From: an uncultured Dokdonia sp.
Lineage (GTDB): Bacteria > Bacteroidota > Bacteroidia > Flavobacteriales > Flavobacteriaceae
Direction: 5' to 3'
Assembly: GCA_938002835.1 (NCBI GenBank)
Contig: CALKZS010000007.1
Coordinates: forward strand, 20,061-84,060
DNA length: 64,000 bases
The notes under the pieces are model-generated. The model saw nothing but the letters and a program-made list of their open reading frames with translations, did not search any database and had not been told where the DNA came from. Below, piece by piece: positions 41,550 to 50,922 of this stretch. Positions within the stretch are counted from its first letter, which is position 1. Every line of letters begins with the position of its first letter. The position numbers and the translations under genes were made by a program.

Positions 41550-42053
41550 ATGAAAAAAATAATCCTTTCTCTTATCTGTCTTATTTGTCTTGCACAAAGT
41601 GCTTGTGAACGAGACGATATTTGTGCAGAAACTACACTTACTACCCCATTACTAGTAATAGATTTTTTTGATGCAGATGATCCATCTTCAGAAAAAATAC
41701 CTTCTAATCTGGTCATTACCGCAGATGGTCAAGAACCAAACGAAGATGGAGAAGTACTACCTATTGTTATAAGTACCACTAGTACTATCACTATACCGCT
41801 ACGTACTGATCAAGACATAACTTCATTTACTTTTACTATTGATGAAGATGAAAGTGAAAATTCTGATATCATTACTTTTAACTATTTTAGAACTGAAGAT
41901 TTTGTAAGCTCGGCTTGTGGTTTTAGAGTAACCTATGATGGTTTGCTAGAGACACTAGAAGCTGGAGATGATGGCCCTTGGATTAACAATGTAGAAATTT
42001 CAAATCCCACAGTAGAAGATGAAACTACAACACACGTTACTATATTTCACTAG
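41550..42053 (+). CDS. DUF6452 family lipoprotein
   Basis: SACERDDICAETTLTTPLLVIDFFD; paired with DUF6048. Confidence 0.8.
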   Translation: MKKIILSLICLICLAQSACERDDICAETTLTTPLLVIDFFDADDPSSEKIPSNLVITADGQEPNEDGEVLPIVISTTSTITIPLRTDQDITSFTFTIDEDESENSDIITFNYFRTEDFVSSACGFRVTYDGLLETLEAGDDGPWINNVEISNPTVEDETTTHVTIFH

Positions 42054-42783
42054 TATTCTTTTACTATCTACATCTATTTTAAAAGCTCAAGAAGAAGTCA
42101 AAGAAATAGAAAAAAAAGTAAAAGAGGTTAATGAGGTAGAAGAAAAAGAAGTTACAACAGACACCATAGCAAAAGTATACAATACACAATACTATGGGCT
42201 ACGTGTAGGTATTGATCTTTCTAAACCACTAAGATCTTTACTAGATGGCAATTACCAAGGATTTGAAGCAGTAGGAGATTTTAGAATTAGAAAAAACTAT
42301 TACCTCGCTGCAGCTATTGGTAATGAAATTAAAACTTCAGAACTACCTAATATCGAGAATATCACAAGAGGTAGTTACATAAAAGCAGGTTTTAACTATA
42401 ATGCTTATGAGAATTGGTTTGGAATGAACAACTTACTTTATGGTGGTATTCACGCTGGATTTTCAACGTTTAATCAAGAATTAGAAAGTTATACCATATA
42501 TACAGATAATAGTGTCTTTCCAGATAATACAATTATAGATTCTAGAGAATTTAATGACCTAACTGCTGCTTGGTTAGAGTTAAAAGTAGGTCTAGAGGTC
42601 GAAGTTTTAAACAACCTCTATTTAGGGATTAATTTACAACTTAAAAGATCTATTACAGCAAAAGAACCAGACGACTTTGCCAATTTATTTATCCCTGGTT
42701 TTGGTAAAGTAACAGAAGATAGTAGTATAGGTGTAGGTTATGGGTATACTATCTCTTATTTAATTCCTTTCTTTAAAAAATAA
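42019..42783 (+). CDS. DUF6048 family outer-membrane-like protein
   Basis: YYGLRVGIDLSKPLRSLLDGNYQGFEAVGDFRI; overlaps upstream gene by 35 nt. Confidence 0.8.
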   Translation: MKLQHTLLYFTSILLLSTSILKAQEEVKEIEKKVKEVNEVEEKEVTTDTIAKVYNTQYYGLRVGIDLSKPLRSLLDGNYQGFEAVGDFRIRKNYYLAAAIGNEIKTSELPNIENITRGSYIKAGFNYNAYENWFGMNNLLYGGIHAGFSTFNQELESYTIYTDNSVFPDNTIIDSREFNDLTAAWLELKVGLEVEVLNNLYLGINLQLKRSITAKEPDDFANLFIPGFGKVTEDSSIGVGYGYTISYLIPFFKK

Positions 42784-42797
42784 GACTATTGTCGTTA

Positions 42798-42812
42798 CGC
42801 TTTCGCGAAATC
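42798..42812. repeat. Degenerate copy of dispersed palindrome (CGCTTTCGCGAAATC)
   Basis: Located 14 bp after the CDS stop. Confidence 0.75.
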
Positions 42813-42965
42813 ATATAAAATAAAATTAAACAAAGAATTTATTCTGTTTTTAAAACATTTAAATATAGTTAGATAATGTCTCTAGTTAACTCATCTTTGT
42901 TATTAATTTTTATAGCTAAGTTCTAATTTAGATATGTATTATTTTTGTTTTAAACTTCAAAAGAT

Positions 42966-43440
42966 ATGATACCCGATGATTTTAAGGTTTTTTTTGTGAA
43001 TTAAGATGTTTCCACTCAGCAGGAAATAGTTTCTAGTTTACTAGCTATCTCTACTGAGTTCTCATCTTTAATAGAACCTATAGAAGATAAAGTTGTTACT
43101 TGCCCTCATTGTCATAGCACTCGTATTCGTGCCAATGGTAAACTCAAAGAAGTACAACGCTATTTATGTAATGGATGCAAAAAGAATTTTAGTGAGACTA
43201 CTGGTAAATTCTGGTATAATATCAAAAGGAAAGATAAGATAACTCGCTATTTGTTTTTCCTATTGTCAGGGTACAGCAACGAGCAGTAGAAAAAGTCTAT
43301 CACGTGCAAAATGTTAATAATATGGATATGAGACTAAGAAAATTCTTAGCTTCATTTAACGGATTAGCTACCAGATACTTACAGAACTATCTGAATTGGT
43401 TCTTAGTACTTAAAAAGGACAATATCCAAAATTTTGTTTA
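42966..43440 (+). pseudogene. IS1595/ISXO2-like transposase remnant with catalytic core deleted
   Basis: MIPDDFKVFFVN*DVSTQQEIVSSLLAIS...TCPHCHSTRIRANGKLKEVQRYLCNGCKKNFSETTGKFWYN..., then a jump to AVEKVYHVQNVNNMDMRLRKFLASFNGLATRYLQNYLNWFLVLKKD. Confidence 0.82.
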
Positions 43441-43515
43441 AAATGGTGTACTGATTATAGATTTCTCTTCTTGCTATGTGTATTTTTCTAAAATAATTTA
43501 AAACCAATTGTATGT

Positions 43516-43695
43516 ATGATTAAAAACGTTTTAAGTCTAGAAGGTGTAAACACTTTAAACAAGAGCGAACAAAAAAATATTAATGGCGGGTTCTTTGGAT
43601 TTAATACCTGTAACAGAAACTCAGATTGTTACACACCCTATTTAGGTGTAGGAGATGTTTTCTGTAACTCCTATAGTCGTTGTCAGTATTATTAG
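43516..43695 (+). CDS. Small GG-leader (bacteriocin/RiPP-like) cysteine-rich peptide precursor, 59 aa; absent from ORF track
   Basis: MIKNVLSLEGVNTLNKSEQKNINGG | FFGFNTCNRNSDCYTPYLGVGDVFCNSYSRCQYY*; leader LNKxEQKxINGG and two CX5C motifs. Confidence 0.8.
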   Translation: MIKNVLSLEGVNTLNKSEQKNINGGFFGFNTCNRNSDCYTPYLGVGDVFCNSYSRCQYY

Positions 43696-43708
43696 TATTA
43701 AATTTATT

Positions 43709-43740
43709 AGGAAGTGAAGTAGTATAATTTCACTTCCTAA
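43709..43740. terminator. Hairpin between convergent GG-peptide gene and mazG
   Basis: TTAGGAAGTGAAGTAGTATAATTTCACTTCCTAA. Confidence 0.7.
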
Positions 43741-43742
43741 TA

Positions 43743-44525
43743 TTACAATTGCTTTGCCTCTTCCCAAAAAATATCCATTTCTTTAAGTGTCATATCAGAT
43801 AGCTCTTTATTGAGTTCTTTTGCTTTACTTTCTAGATATTGAAAGCGTTTTATAAACTTTTTATTTGTTCGTTCTAAGGCACTTTCTGGATCTATTTTTA
43901 AGAAACGTGCATAGTTAATCATAGAGAAAAGAACATCACCAAACTCGGCTTCCATTTTTTCTTGATTCTTTGCTGCTACTTCTTCTTGTAACTCAGCAAG
44001 CTCTTCTTTTACCTTTTCAAAAACCTGTTGGGGTTCTTCCCAATCAAAACCTACTCCTGCTACTTTATCTTGTATTCTACTTGCTTTTACCATTGCTGGC
44101 AAGCTTCTAGGCACGCCTTCTAATACAGACTTCTTCCCCTCTTTAAGTTTGAGTTTTTCCCAATTGCGTTCTACTTCCTTTGCATCTGCCACATCTATAT
44201 CTCCATAAATATGTGGGTGGCGTGAGATGAGCTTTTCTGAAATAGAGGTTGCCACATCTGCAATATCAAAATCATTGGTTTCAGACCCTATTTTTGCATA
44301 AAAAACAATGTGTAATAACAAGTCCCCTAATTCTTTTTTTATTTCTTCAAGGTCATTATCAAGTATTGCATCTCCTAGCTCGTAGGTTTCTTCTATAGTG
44401 AGATGTCTTAAACTTTGCATTGTTTGTTTTCTATCCCACGGACACTCTACACGAAGCTCATCCATAATGGTGAGTAATCTATCTATTGCGGCTAGTTGTT
44501 GCTTTCTTGTATTCATAATTTTCAT
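43743..44525 (-). CDS. mazG: Nucleoside triphosphate pyrophosphohydrolase MazG
   Basis: LRVECPWDRKQTMQSLRHLTIEETYELGDAI...ELGDLLLHIVFYA. Confidence 0.95.
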   Translation of the reverse strand: MKIMNTRKQQLAAIDRLLTIMDELRVECPWDRKQTMQSLRHLTIEETYELGDAILDNDLEEIKKELGDLLLHIVFYAKIGSETNDFDIADVATSISEKLISRHPHIYGDIDVADAKEVERNWEKLKLKEGKKSVLEGVPRSLPAMVKASRIQDKVAGVGFDWEEPQQVFEKVKEELAELQEEVAAKNQEKMEAEFGDVLFSMINYARFLKIDPESALERTNKKFIKRFQYLESKAKELNKELSDMTLKEMDIFWEEAKQL

Positions 44526-44594
44526 TTCTGCGTAGGTGGAAATCTTATAACTCCCAAACTACTTTTTGTTTTTGCTATCTTTACTATACAGAGA

Positions 44595-44609
44595 AGTTTT
44601 CGCGCAAGC
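44595..44609. repeat. Degenerate copy of dispersed palindrome (GTTTTCGCGCAAGC)
   Basis: Two mismatches to core; intergenic. Confidence 0.5.
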
Positions 44610-44620
44610 ATAAAATTAAA

Positions 44621-44653
44621 AAAGCCTTTACATAGTTACAGTAAAGGCTCTTT
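44621..44653 (-). terminator. Terminator hairpin downstream of DUF5606 gene
   Basis: AAAGCCTTTACATAGTTACAGTAAAGGCTCTTT. Confidence 0.65.
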
Positions 44654-44675
44654 AATATTGTGAGAAAGTTATACA

Positions 44676-45089
44676 CTACTCTTCTTCGTTGCTAGCTGTT
44701 TCTTCTTCAAAATCTAACATATCATTCTTTTGCAAGATATTATACCATTGTACTACCTTCTTGATATCACTAGCATATACTCTATCTTCATCATAATCTG
44801 GAATGAGATTAAAGAAGTATTCTTCAAGCTCATCTTTAGATACTTTATGATTTATCGTAGGCGCTCCATTTTCTTTTTCTTTAATTTTCTGAAAAACCTC
44901 ACGTAAAGGCTTTTCTTCAGACAGTGTATAGATTGCAATTTCAGATAGAACGCTCACATTGTGGCGTATTCCTACAGTGATGCGCTTGTTATCTATTAAA
45001 GACTCTGCTACAAAACCACTGCGTGTTTGCTTTTTAAGTGCATAAATTCCTGGCTTTCCAGAAATCGCTATAACTTTATCTAAACTCAT
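44676..45089 (-). CDS. DUF5606 domain-containing protein
   Basis: LDKVIAISGKPGIYALKKQTRSGFVAESLIDNKR. Confidence 0.85.
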   Translation of the reverse strand: MSLDKVIAISGKPGIYALKKQTRSGFVAESLIDNKRITVGIRHNVSVLSEIAIYTLSEEKPLREVFQKIKEKENGAPTINHKVSKDELEEYFFNLIPDYDEDRVYASDIKKVVQWYNILQKNDMLDFEEETASNEEE

Positions 45090-45172
45090 AGATTTTTTTT
45101 AATTGAAGAGCAAAGATGCACTTTGCCAATCATTTTTACAAATTTGTTTTTATCAGTGTAAGTCTATACAGA

Positions 45173-45763
45173 TTATCTCTTTTTAGACATTGCAGGAAAA
45201 CGCATTCTATAGTCTGCACTACACTTCCCTTTAGAAATATTAGCAAGTTTTCCTTTAATTAGACGTTTTTTAAGGCTTGATAGTTTATCTGTAAATAAAA
45301 TTCCTTCTATATGATCATACTCGTGTTGTATAACACGCGCAATCAAACCATCATACGTTTCTGTATATTCTTTAAAATTTTCGTCTTGATATTTAATCGT
45401 TACCGTAGGTTTTCTAAAAACATCTTCATTTATACCAGGTATACTCAAGCAACCTTCAGAAAATGCCCACTCTTCTCCTTCTTCTTCTAAAATTTCTGCA
45501 TTAATAAATACTTTTTTAAATGAAGCCAGCTTCTGTTGCTCTTCTTCAGAGTAAGTTTCATCATCTGCAAATGGGGTTGTGTCTACTAAAAAAATACGAA
45601 CAGGCAATCCTATTTGAGGTGCCGCTAGACCTACACCGTGAGCTCCATACATAGTTTCCCACATATTTTCTAAAAGGTCAGAAAAGTTTGGGTACTCTGG
45701 AGTTATATTTTTTGCTTTTTTCTTTAATACGGCATCGCCATATGCAACAACAGGTAATATCAT
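45173..45763 (-). CDS. def: Peptide deformylase
   Basis: GVGLAAPQIG, EGCLSIPG, QHEYDHIEGILF. Confidence 0.97.
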   Translation of the reverse strand: MILPVVAYGDAVLKKKAKNITPEYPNFSDLLENMWETMYGAHGVGLAAPQIGLPVRIFLVDTTPFADDETYSEEEQQKLASFKKVFINAEILEEEGEEWAFSEGCLSIPGINEDVFRKPTVTIKYQDENFKEYTETYDGLIARVIQHEYDHIEGILFTDKLSSLKKRLIKGKLANISKGKCSADYRMRFPAMSKKR

Positions 45764-45765
45764 AA

Positions 45766-46194
45766 TTATTTATTATACAAGTAATCTTGTAGTATTATAG
45801 TTGCACTAATTTGATCAACTAATGCTTTATTTTGTCTCTTCTTTTTTCCTATCCCGCTATCTATCATTGTTTGAAACGCCATTTTTGAGGTAAAACGCTC
45901 GTCCTGACGAATAATTTTTAATGATGGATGTGCTTTTTCTACGCTTTAGCGAAAGCGTAAAATATCTTCCTCAACGTCGCTCGCCTCATTATTCATACGC
46001 TTAGGTTCTCCTATTACCATTGCCTCTACGTCTTCTGTACTTAAATAATCTTTAAGAAACTTCATTAGTTCCTTTGTAGCTACAGTTGTTAATCCAGAGG
46101 CAATTAACTGTAACTCATCTGTAACAGCTATTCCTGTGCGTTTTGTTCCAAAATCTATCGCGATAATGCGAGGCATATTGATATTTTGCTGCAA
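45766..46194 (-). pseudogene. ruvX: Holliday junction resolvase-like RuvX/YqgF with in-frame TAA at codon 83
   Basis: N-part MPRIIAIDFGTKRTGIAVTDELQLIASGL...RFR*; same frame continues SVEKAHPSLKIIRQDERFTSKMAFQTMIDSGIGKKKRQNKALVDQISATIILQDYLYNK*. The stop is at 45946-45948. Confidence 0.85.
45942..45957. repeat. Dispersed palindrome, variant CGCTTTAGCGAAAGCG, inside ruvX
   Basis: One substitution from the consensus (position 45948), which creates the ruvX stop codon. Confidence 0.88.
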
Positions 46195-46399
46195 AAATAA
46201 GGAAAAACAAAGTAGAAGTATGTTTGAGTTTATACTAAGGATGTTATCTTACTATTATGGGGAGTTTATTGTTCTATATTTAACAAATTAATTATGTTCG
46301 TAAAGCTATTGTGACAGGTAAAACCCATTTCAAACTTTATCTTTGTGAACTTAAAAAAAATCTTTAACAAGAAATATCTGATTCATAAAACAAATAATA

Positions 46400-47215
46400 A
46401 TGACACAACTCCAAAATATCATTCAACAAGCTTGGGAAGATCGCTCACAACTTACAAATGAGATTACTATAAACGCTATTAGAGAAGTAGTAGATATGCT
46501 AGATCGTGGCACACTGCGCGTGGCAGAGCCTACAGAAAATGGGTGGCAAGTAAATGAGTGGGTTAAAAAAGCAGTGGTGCTATACTTCCCTATTCAAAAA
46601 ATGGAAACATTAGAAGCTGGTATTTTTGAATATCACGATAAAATCCCTCTAAAGAGAGATTTTGCAAACCGCGGTATACGTGTAGTTCCTAATGCTGTTG
46701 CTAGACACGGGGCTTACATATCTAGTGGTACAATCCTAATGCCTAGTTATGTAAATATAGGAGCATATGTAGATGAAGGTACGATGGTAGATACTTGGGC
46801 AACTGTAGGTAGTTGTGCTCAAATAGGTAAAAATGTGCACCTAAGTGGCGGTGTAGGGATAGGTGGTGTTTTAGAACCATTACAAGCTTCTCCTGTTATT
46901 ATAGAAGACGGTGCTTTTATAGGTAGCCGCTGTATCGTAGTAGAAGGTGTGCACGTAGAAAAAGAAGCTGTACTAGGAGCAAACGTTGTACTTACAATGA
47001 GCACAAAAATAATAGACGTTACAGGAGATGAGCCTGTAGAGATGAAAGGACGCGTACCTGCAAGATCTGTAGTCATTCCTGGAAGTTACACTAAGAAGTT
47101 TGCTGCTGGCGAATACCAAGTTCCTTGCGCTCTCATCATAGGTAAACGTAAAGAAAGCACCAATAAAAAGACATCACTTAATGATGCCTTGAGAGAATAT
47201 GATGTCGCTGTATAG
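46400..47215 (+). CDS. dapD: 2,3,4,5-tetrahydropyridine-2,6-dicarboxylate N-succinyltransferase
   Basis: FANRGIRVVPNAVARHGAYISSGTILMPSYVNIGAYVDEGTMVDTWATVGSCAQIGKNVHLSGGVGIGGVLEPLQ. Confidence 0.97.
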   Translation: MTQLQNIIQQAWEDRSQLTNEITINAIREVVDMLDRGTLRVAEPTENGWQVNEWVKKAVVLYFPIQKMETLEAGIFEYHDKIPLKRDFANRGIRVVPNAVARHGAYISSGTILMPSYVNIGAYVDEGTMVDTWATVGSCAQIGKNVHLSGGVGIGGVLEPLQASPVIIEDGAFIGSRCIVVEGVHVEKEAVLGANVVLTMSTKIIDVTGDEPVEMKGRVPARSVVIPGSYTKKFAAGEYQVPCALIIGKRKESTNKKTSLNDALREYDVAV

Positions 47216-47235
47216 AGTAGTGCATTATATAAAAT

Positions 47236-47270
47236 AGGAGATCTGTCAAAATAACAGATCTCCTATTTTT
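47236..47270 (+). terminator. Rho-independent terminator after dapD
   Basis: AGGAGATCTGTCAAAATAACAGATCTCCTATTTTT. Confidence 0.8.
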
Positions 47271-47363
47271 GAACGCTATTTCTTACTAAAATCTGCATAG
47301 TTTAATAATTATATTTATATTAATCATTGCTAAGAGCAGATTAAACGCTAACTACCATCAAAA

Positions 47364-48218
47364 ATGAGCCATACAATACGTCGCTTTGCAGTACGCCATT
47401 TGCGTAAAATGCGATTTTTACCTTCTAAATTATATGTTCATTTTCATTATGAATATTTCTCTGGCAAAAAATTTAACATAAAAGATCCAAGAGATTTTAA
47501 TGAGAAAATAGAATGGTATAAAGTTTTCTACAGACCTCCTATTTTAACTCAACTCGCAGACAAATATGAGGTTAGACCTTATGTCAAAGAGAAGATAGGA
47601 GAACAATACTTAAATGAATTGTATGCAGTCTATGATCGTCCTGAAGAAATAGATTTTGATAGTTTACCTAATAAATTTGTCATTAAAGCAAATCATACTA
47701 ATGGTCATAATATCATTGTAGAAGACAAAAAAAAATTAGACAAACAAAGAGCTGTCAAAAAATTAAATAAATGGTTAGGTGTAAACCAGTACTATCGCAG
47801 AGGACAAGAATGGGCATATAAAGACATTAAACCTAAGCTGGTAATAGAAAAGTTTTTAGAACAAGAAGGGCAAAGCTCTCTTATAGACTATAAATTTTAC
47901 TGCTTTAATGGCACACCCAAATTTGTAGATGTGCATCTTGATAGAGAAGACGATCATAAACAGAGTTGTTTTGATATGGGTTTTAATCTTCTGCCTTTTC
48001 GTAAAGGATCTAAAATAAATCCTCTTTCATCACAAATAATAAAGCCTACTAACTTTGAAGAGATGGTAGAAATTTCTAAAACGCTAGCACATAAACTCCC
48101 ATTTGTTCGTGTAGATTTATATGCAATTAACGGTAAAACAATTTTTGGAGAACTTACGTTTTATCCATCAGACGCTAGAAAACATTTTTACCCTACAAAA
48201 TATAATAGGGCTATATGA
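47364..48218 (+). CDS. ATP-grasp (TupA-like) glycosyltransferase-associated protein
   Basis: DPRDFNEKIEWYKVFYRPPILTQLADKYEVRPYVKEKIGEQYLNELYAVYD. Confidence 0.85.
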   Translation: MSHTIRRFAVRHLRKMRFLPSKLYVHFHYEYFSGKKFNIKDPRDFNEKIEWYKVFYRPPILTQLADKYEVRPYVKEKIGEQYLNELYAVYDRPEEIDFDSLPNKFVIKANHTNGHNIIVEDKKKLDKQRAVKKLNKWLGVNQYYRRGQEWAYKDIKPKLVIEKFLEQEGQSSLIDYKFYCFNGTPKFVDVHLDREDDHKQSCFDMGFNLLPFRKGSKINPLSSQIIKPTNFEEMVEISKTLAHKLPFVRVDLYAINGKTIFGELTFYPSDARKHFYPTKYNRAI

Positions 48219-48320
48219 GATTATTTTGAACTTCCTAAACTAGAAGATGGGAATAAGGTAATCACCACTTTTTAATAAGATAATAGTATATTTCCTTTAA
48301 AAATTGTTGTAAGAAAATCT

Positions 48321-49274
48321 ATGAGTGATACTGAAACAAATATTATTGATGCTGTTATACTTTGGGTAGACGGTAACGATCCTCTTCACAAAGAGAAGAT
48401 GTTACTTTACTTAAAAGATAAGGTGACTGTTAATAACGTGAATTTTCGTACAAGATTTGATCAAGTAAATGAGATAAAGTATACGGTACAGTCACTTAAA
48501 AAATTTGCGCCATATATAAGAAACATTTTCATTGTTACAGATAATCAACAACCCGATTTTTTAAAAGAAGAAAACAGGCTTAGTATATATGATAATGTGT
48601 TTATCATTGATCACACAACAATCTTTAAAGGCTATGAAGAGTTTTTACCTACATTTTGTAGTAAGTCAATTGAAACGTGCATACATAAAATACCCAATCT
48701 TGCAGAACACTTCATTTATTTAAATGATGACTTTTTTATAATAAACAAAACAAAGCCTACAGATTTTTTTAGAAATGGAGATCCTGTTTTGAGAGGAAAA
48801 TGGTTGAAATTTGATGAAGACATTTTTTATAAAAAATTTAAAAAACCTAGATTAGGACATAAATCTGCTCAACAAAGAGCAGCAAAACTCGCAGGGTTAA
48901 AAAAGTATTATAATTTTAAACACACTCCTCACCCTCTCAGAAAATCTTCATTAGAAACCTACTTTAAAGAACATCAAGATGTTTTCCTAAAGAATATAAA
49001 ATATAAGTTTAGAAACAAAAAAAATGACCAGTTTTTAATGCAAGGTTTATCTAATCATATTGAAATTAAAAACAATACTTGTCATTTTGAAAATGATTTT
49101 CGACTCGTTTACTTTAGGTCTTACAAAAAACCATTGACTTGGTATGAATTAAAATTTCAAAATTCTATTAATAAAAAACTGTTTTTAGGTTTACAAAGCT
49201 TAGACCGTTGTCCTCCAAAAATCTTAAATTTCATAATCAATTGGCTAGAAAACCGAATTTCATTAAAATCTTAA
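48321..49274 (+). CDS. Stealth family (CR1/CR2) sugar-phosphate transferase
   Basis: IDAVILWVDGNDPLHKEKM (CR1); RTRFDQVNEIKYTVQSLKKFAPYIRNIFIVTDNQQP, EHFIYLNDDFFI (CR2). Confidence 0.88.
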   Translation: MSDTETNIIDAVILWVDGNDPLHKEKMLLYLKDKVTVNNVNFRTRFDQVNEIKYTVQSLKKFAPYIRNIFIVTDNQQPDFLKEENRLSIYDNVFIIDHTTIFKGYEEFLPTFCSKSIETCIHKIPNLAEHFIYLNDDFFIINKTKPTDFFRNGDPVLRGKWLKFDEDIFYKKFKKPRLGHKSAQQRAAKLAGLKKYYNFKHTPHPLRKSSLETYFKEHQDVFLKNIKYKFRNKKNDQFLMQGLSNHIEIKNNTCHFENDFRLVYFRSYKKPLTWYELKFQNSINKKLFLGLQSLDRCPPKILNFIINWLENRISLKS

Positions 49275-49472
49275 TACCTAACAGAAAATATAAATTAATG
49301 GTAGTAGTTATATTGAACAGTTAATAAAGAATACTTTCATTTAAAGAAATAAATTGATAAATTATCTTTAATGTTGCAATTACTTGCTATGGAGAAAGAA
49401 CTATACTAGATGCCTGAGAAATTACATTTTCGCTCTGAGCGAAATATTTATTCTACTAATGAAGAAAAAAGA

Positions 49473-50243
49473 GTGGTAAAACTATCTGCAACAATAATAA
49501 CTTATAATGAAGAAAAAAACATTGCTAGATGTATAGAATCTTTAATTCTTGTTACAGATGAAATCATAATAGTAGATTCATATAGTACAGACAATACTGA
49601 GTCTATTTGTAGTAAATATCCTGTGACTTTTATAAAAAATAAATTTGAAGGTCATATACAGCAAAAAAACTATGCTATTAAGCAAACTAAAAATGATATC
49701 GTTATTAACCTAGATGCAGATGAGGCTATAGACGAAGAACTTCAGCAAAGCATTTTAGAGTTAAAAAAAGATTATAAAAAAGACGGATACTACATTCAGC
49801 GTTACAATAATTATTGTGGGCAATGGATAAATCACTCTGATTGGAACCCTGACAAAAAGCTTAGGATTTTTGATAAAGCAAAAGCACATTGGGGAGGAAT
49901 TAATCCGCACGATCAAATTATTATGCAACCTGGATCTAACATTGGGATTTTATCAGGTAAAATATTACATTGGGTACATCAAACTCACGAAGAACATAGA
50001 GCAAAAACCGAAAAATTTTCTACTATTGCCGCTGGAGAATACTACAAACTAGGTAGAAGCTCAAACGTATTAGATATTATCATACGCCCGCTATGGATCT
50101 TTACCAGGTCTTATATCATCAGAATGGGTTTTTTAGACGGAAAAAACGGGTTAATTCTTTGTACCTTTAGTGCCAAAACAACGTATTTAAAATACCGTAA
50201 ATTACGTAGATTTATCAAACAAAATAAAGTAAACCGATCGTGA
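49473..50243 (+). CDS. Glycosyltransferase family 2 (LPS core WaaE/KdtX-like)
   Basis: KLSATIITYNEEKNIARCIESLILVTDEIIIVDSYSTDNT; probable GTG start at 49473 (track starts at 49410). Confidence 0.85.
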   Translation: MVKLSATIITYNEEKNIARCIESLILVTDEIIIVDSYSTDNTESICSKYPVTFIKNKFEGHIQQKNYAIKQTKNDIVINLDADEAIDEELQQSILELKKDYKKDGYYIQRYNNYCGQWINHSDWNPDKKLRIFDKAKAHWGGINPHDQIIMQPGSNIGILSGKILHWVHQTHEEHRAKTEKFSTIAAGEYYKLGRSSNVLDIIIRPLWIFTRSYIIRMGFLDGKNGLILCTFSAKTTYLKYRKLRRFIKQNKVNRS

Positions 50244-50920
50244 AAATTGTTATACTCGCTGCAGGAATAGGGTCTCGCCTAGGCAATCCATTTCCTAAAC
50301 CACTTACACCATTAAAAAACGGAAAAAGTATTATGCAAATGATGATAGAGAACATCACGACATACTTCTCTATCGATAATTTACTAACCGTTGTTGGGTT
50401 TAAGAAAAATAGTATAATGGAACATTTTCCAGAAGCAACCTATGTTTATAACCCGTACTTTGACACTACAAATACATCTAAGAGCCTATTGTGCGCGCTT
50501 AAAAAATGCCGTAATGAATCTGTTTTATGGTTTAATGGTGATGTAGTTTTTGATCAATCTCTCATTAAAGAACTACAACCTTATATAGAAAAAAATCAAT
50601 CTTTTGTAGCGGTAAATACAAATTCTGTAGCAGATGAAGAAGTAAAGTACACATTACAAAATGGGTATATAGATAAACTCTCTAAAGAAGTAAAAAATGG
50701 TTTAGGAGAAGCTGTGGGCATTAATTTTATTTCTTCTAATGATATTAATAACTTTATTGAACAATTAGAACATTGCGAAGCTCAAGATTATTTTGAAAGA
50801 GGTCTAGAATTGATCATAGAAAAAAAATCTGCTAAAATTGAAGCTGTAGATATATCTCAATTTAATTGTATGGAAATAGATTTTAAAGAAGATCTAGAAA
50901 ACGTCAATAACTTCTTATAA
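50240..50920 (+). CDS. NTP transferase (LicC-like/sugar-phosphate nucleotidyltransferase)
   Basis: MKIVILAAGIGSRLGNPFPKPLTPLKNGKSIM; overlaps upstream GT2 by 4 nt. Confidence 0.83.
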   Translation: MKIVILAAGIGSRLGNPFPKPLTPLKNGKSIMQMMIENITTYFSIDNLLTVVGFKKNSIMEHFPEATYVYNPYFDTTNTSKSLLCALKKCRNESVLWFNGDVVFDQSLIKELQPYIEKNQSFVAVNTNSVADEEVKYTLQNGYIDKLSKEVKNGLGEAVGINFISSNDINNFIEQLEHCEAQDYFERGLELIIEKKSAKIEAVDISQFNCMEIDFKEDLENVNNFL

Positions 50921-50922
50921 CA

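Noticed and set aside
49430-49446. Hairpin TTTCGCTCTGAGCGAAA considered as another copy of the dispersed palindrome
   Set aside because: Core differs (CGCTCTGAGCG instead of TTTCGCGAAA); likely a separate leader hairpin before the probable GTG start of the GT2 gene.
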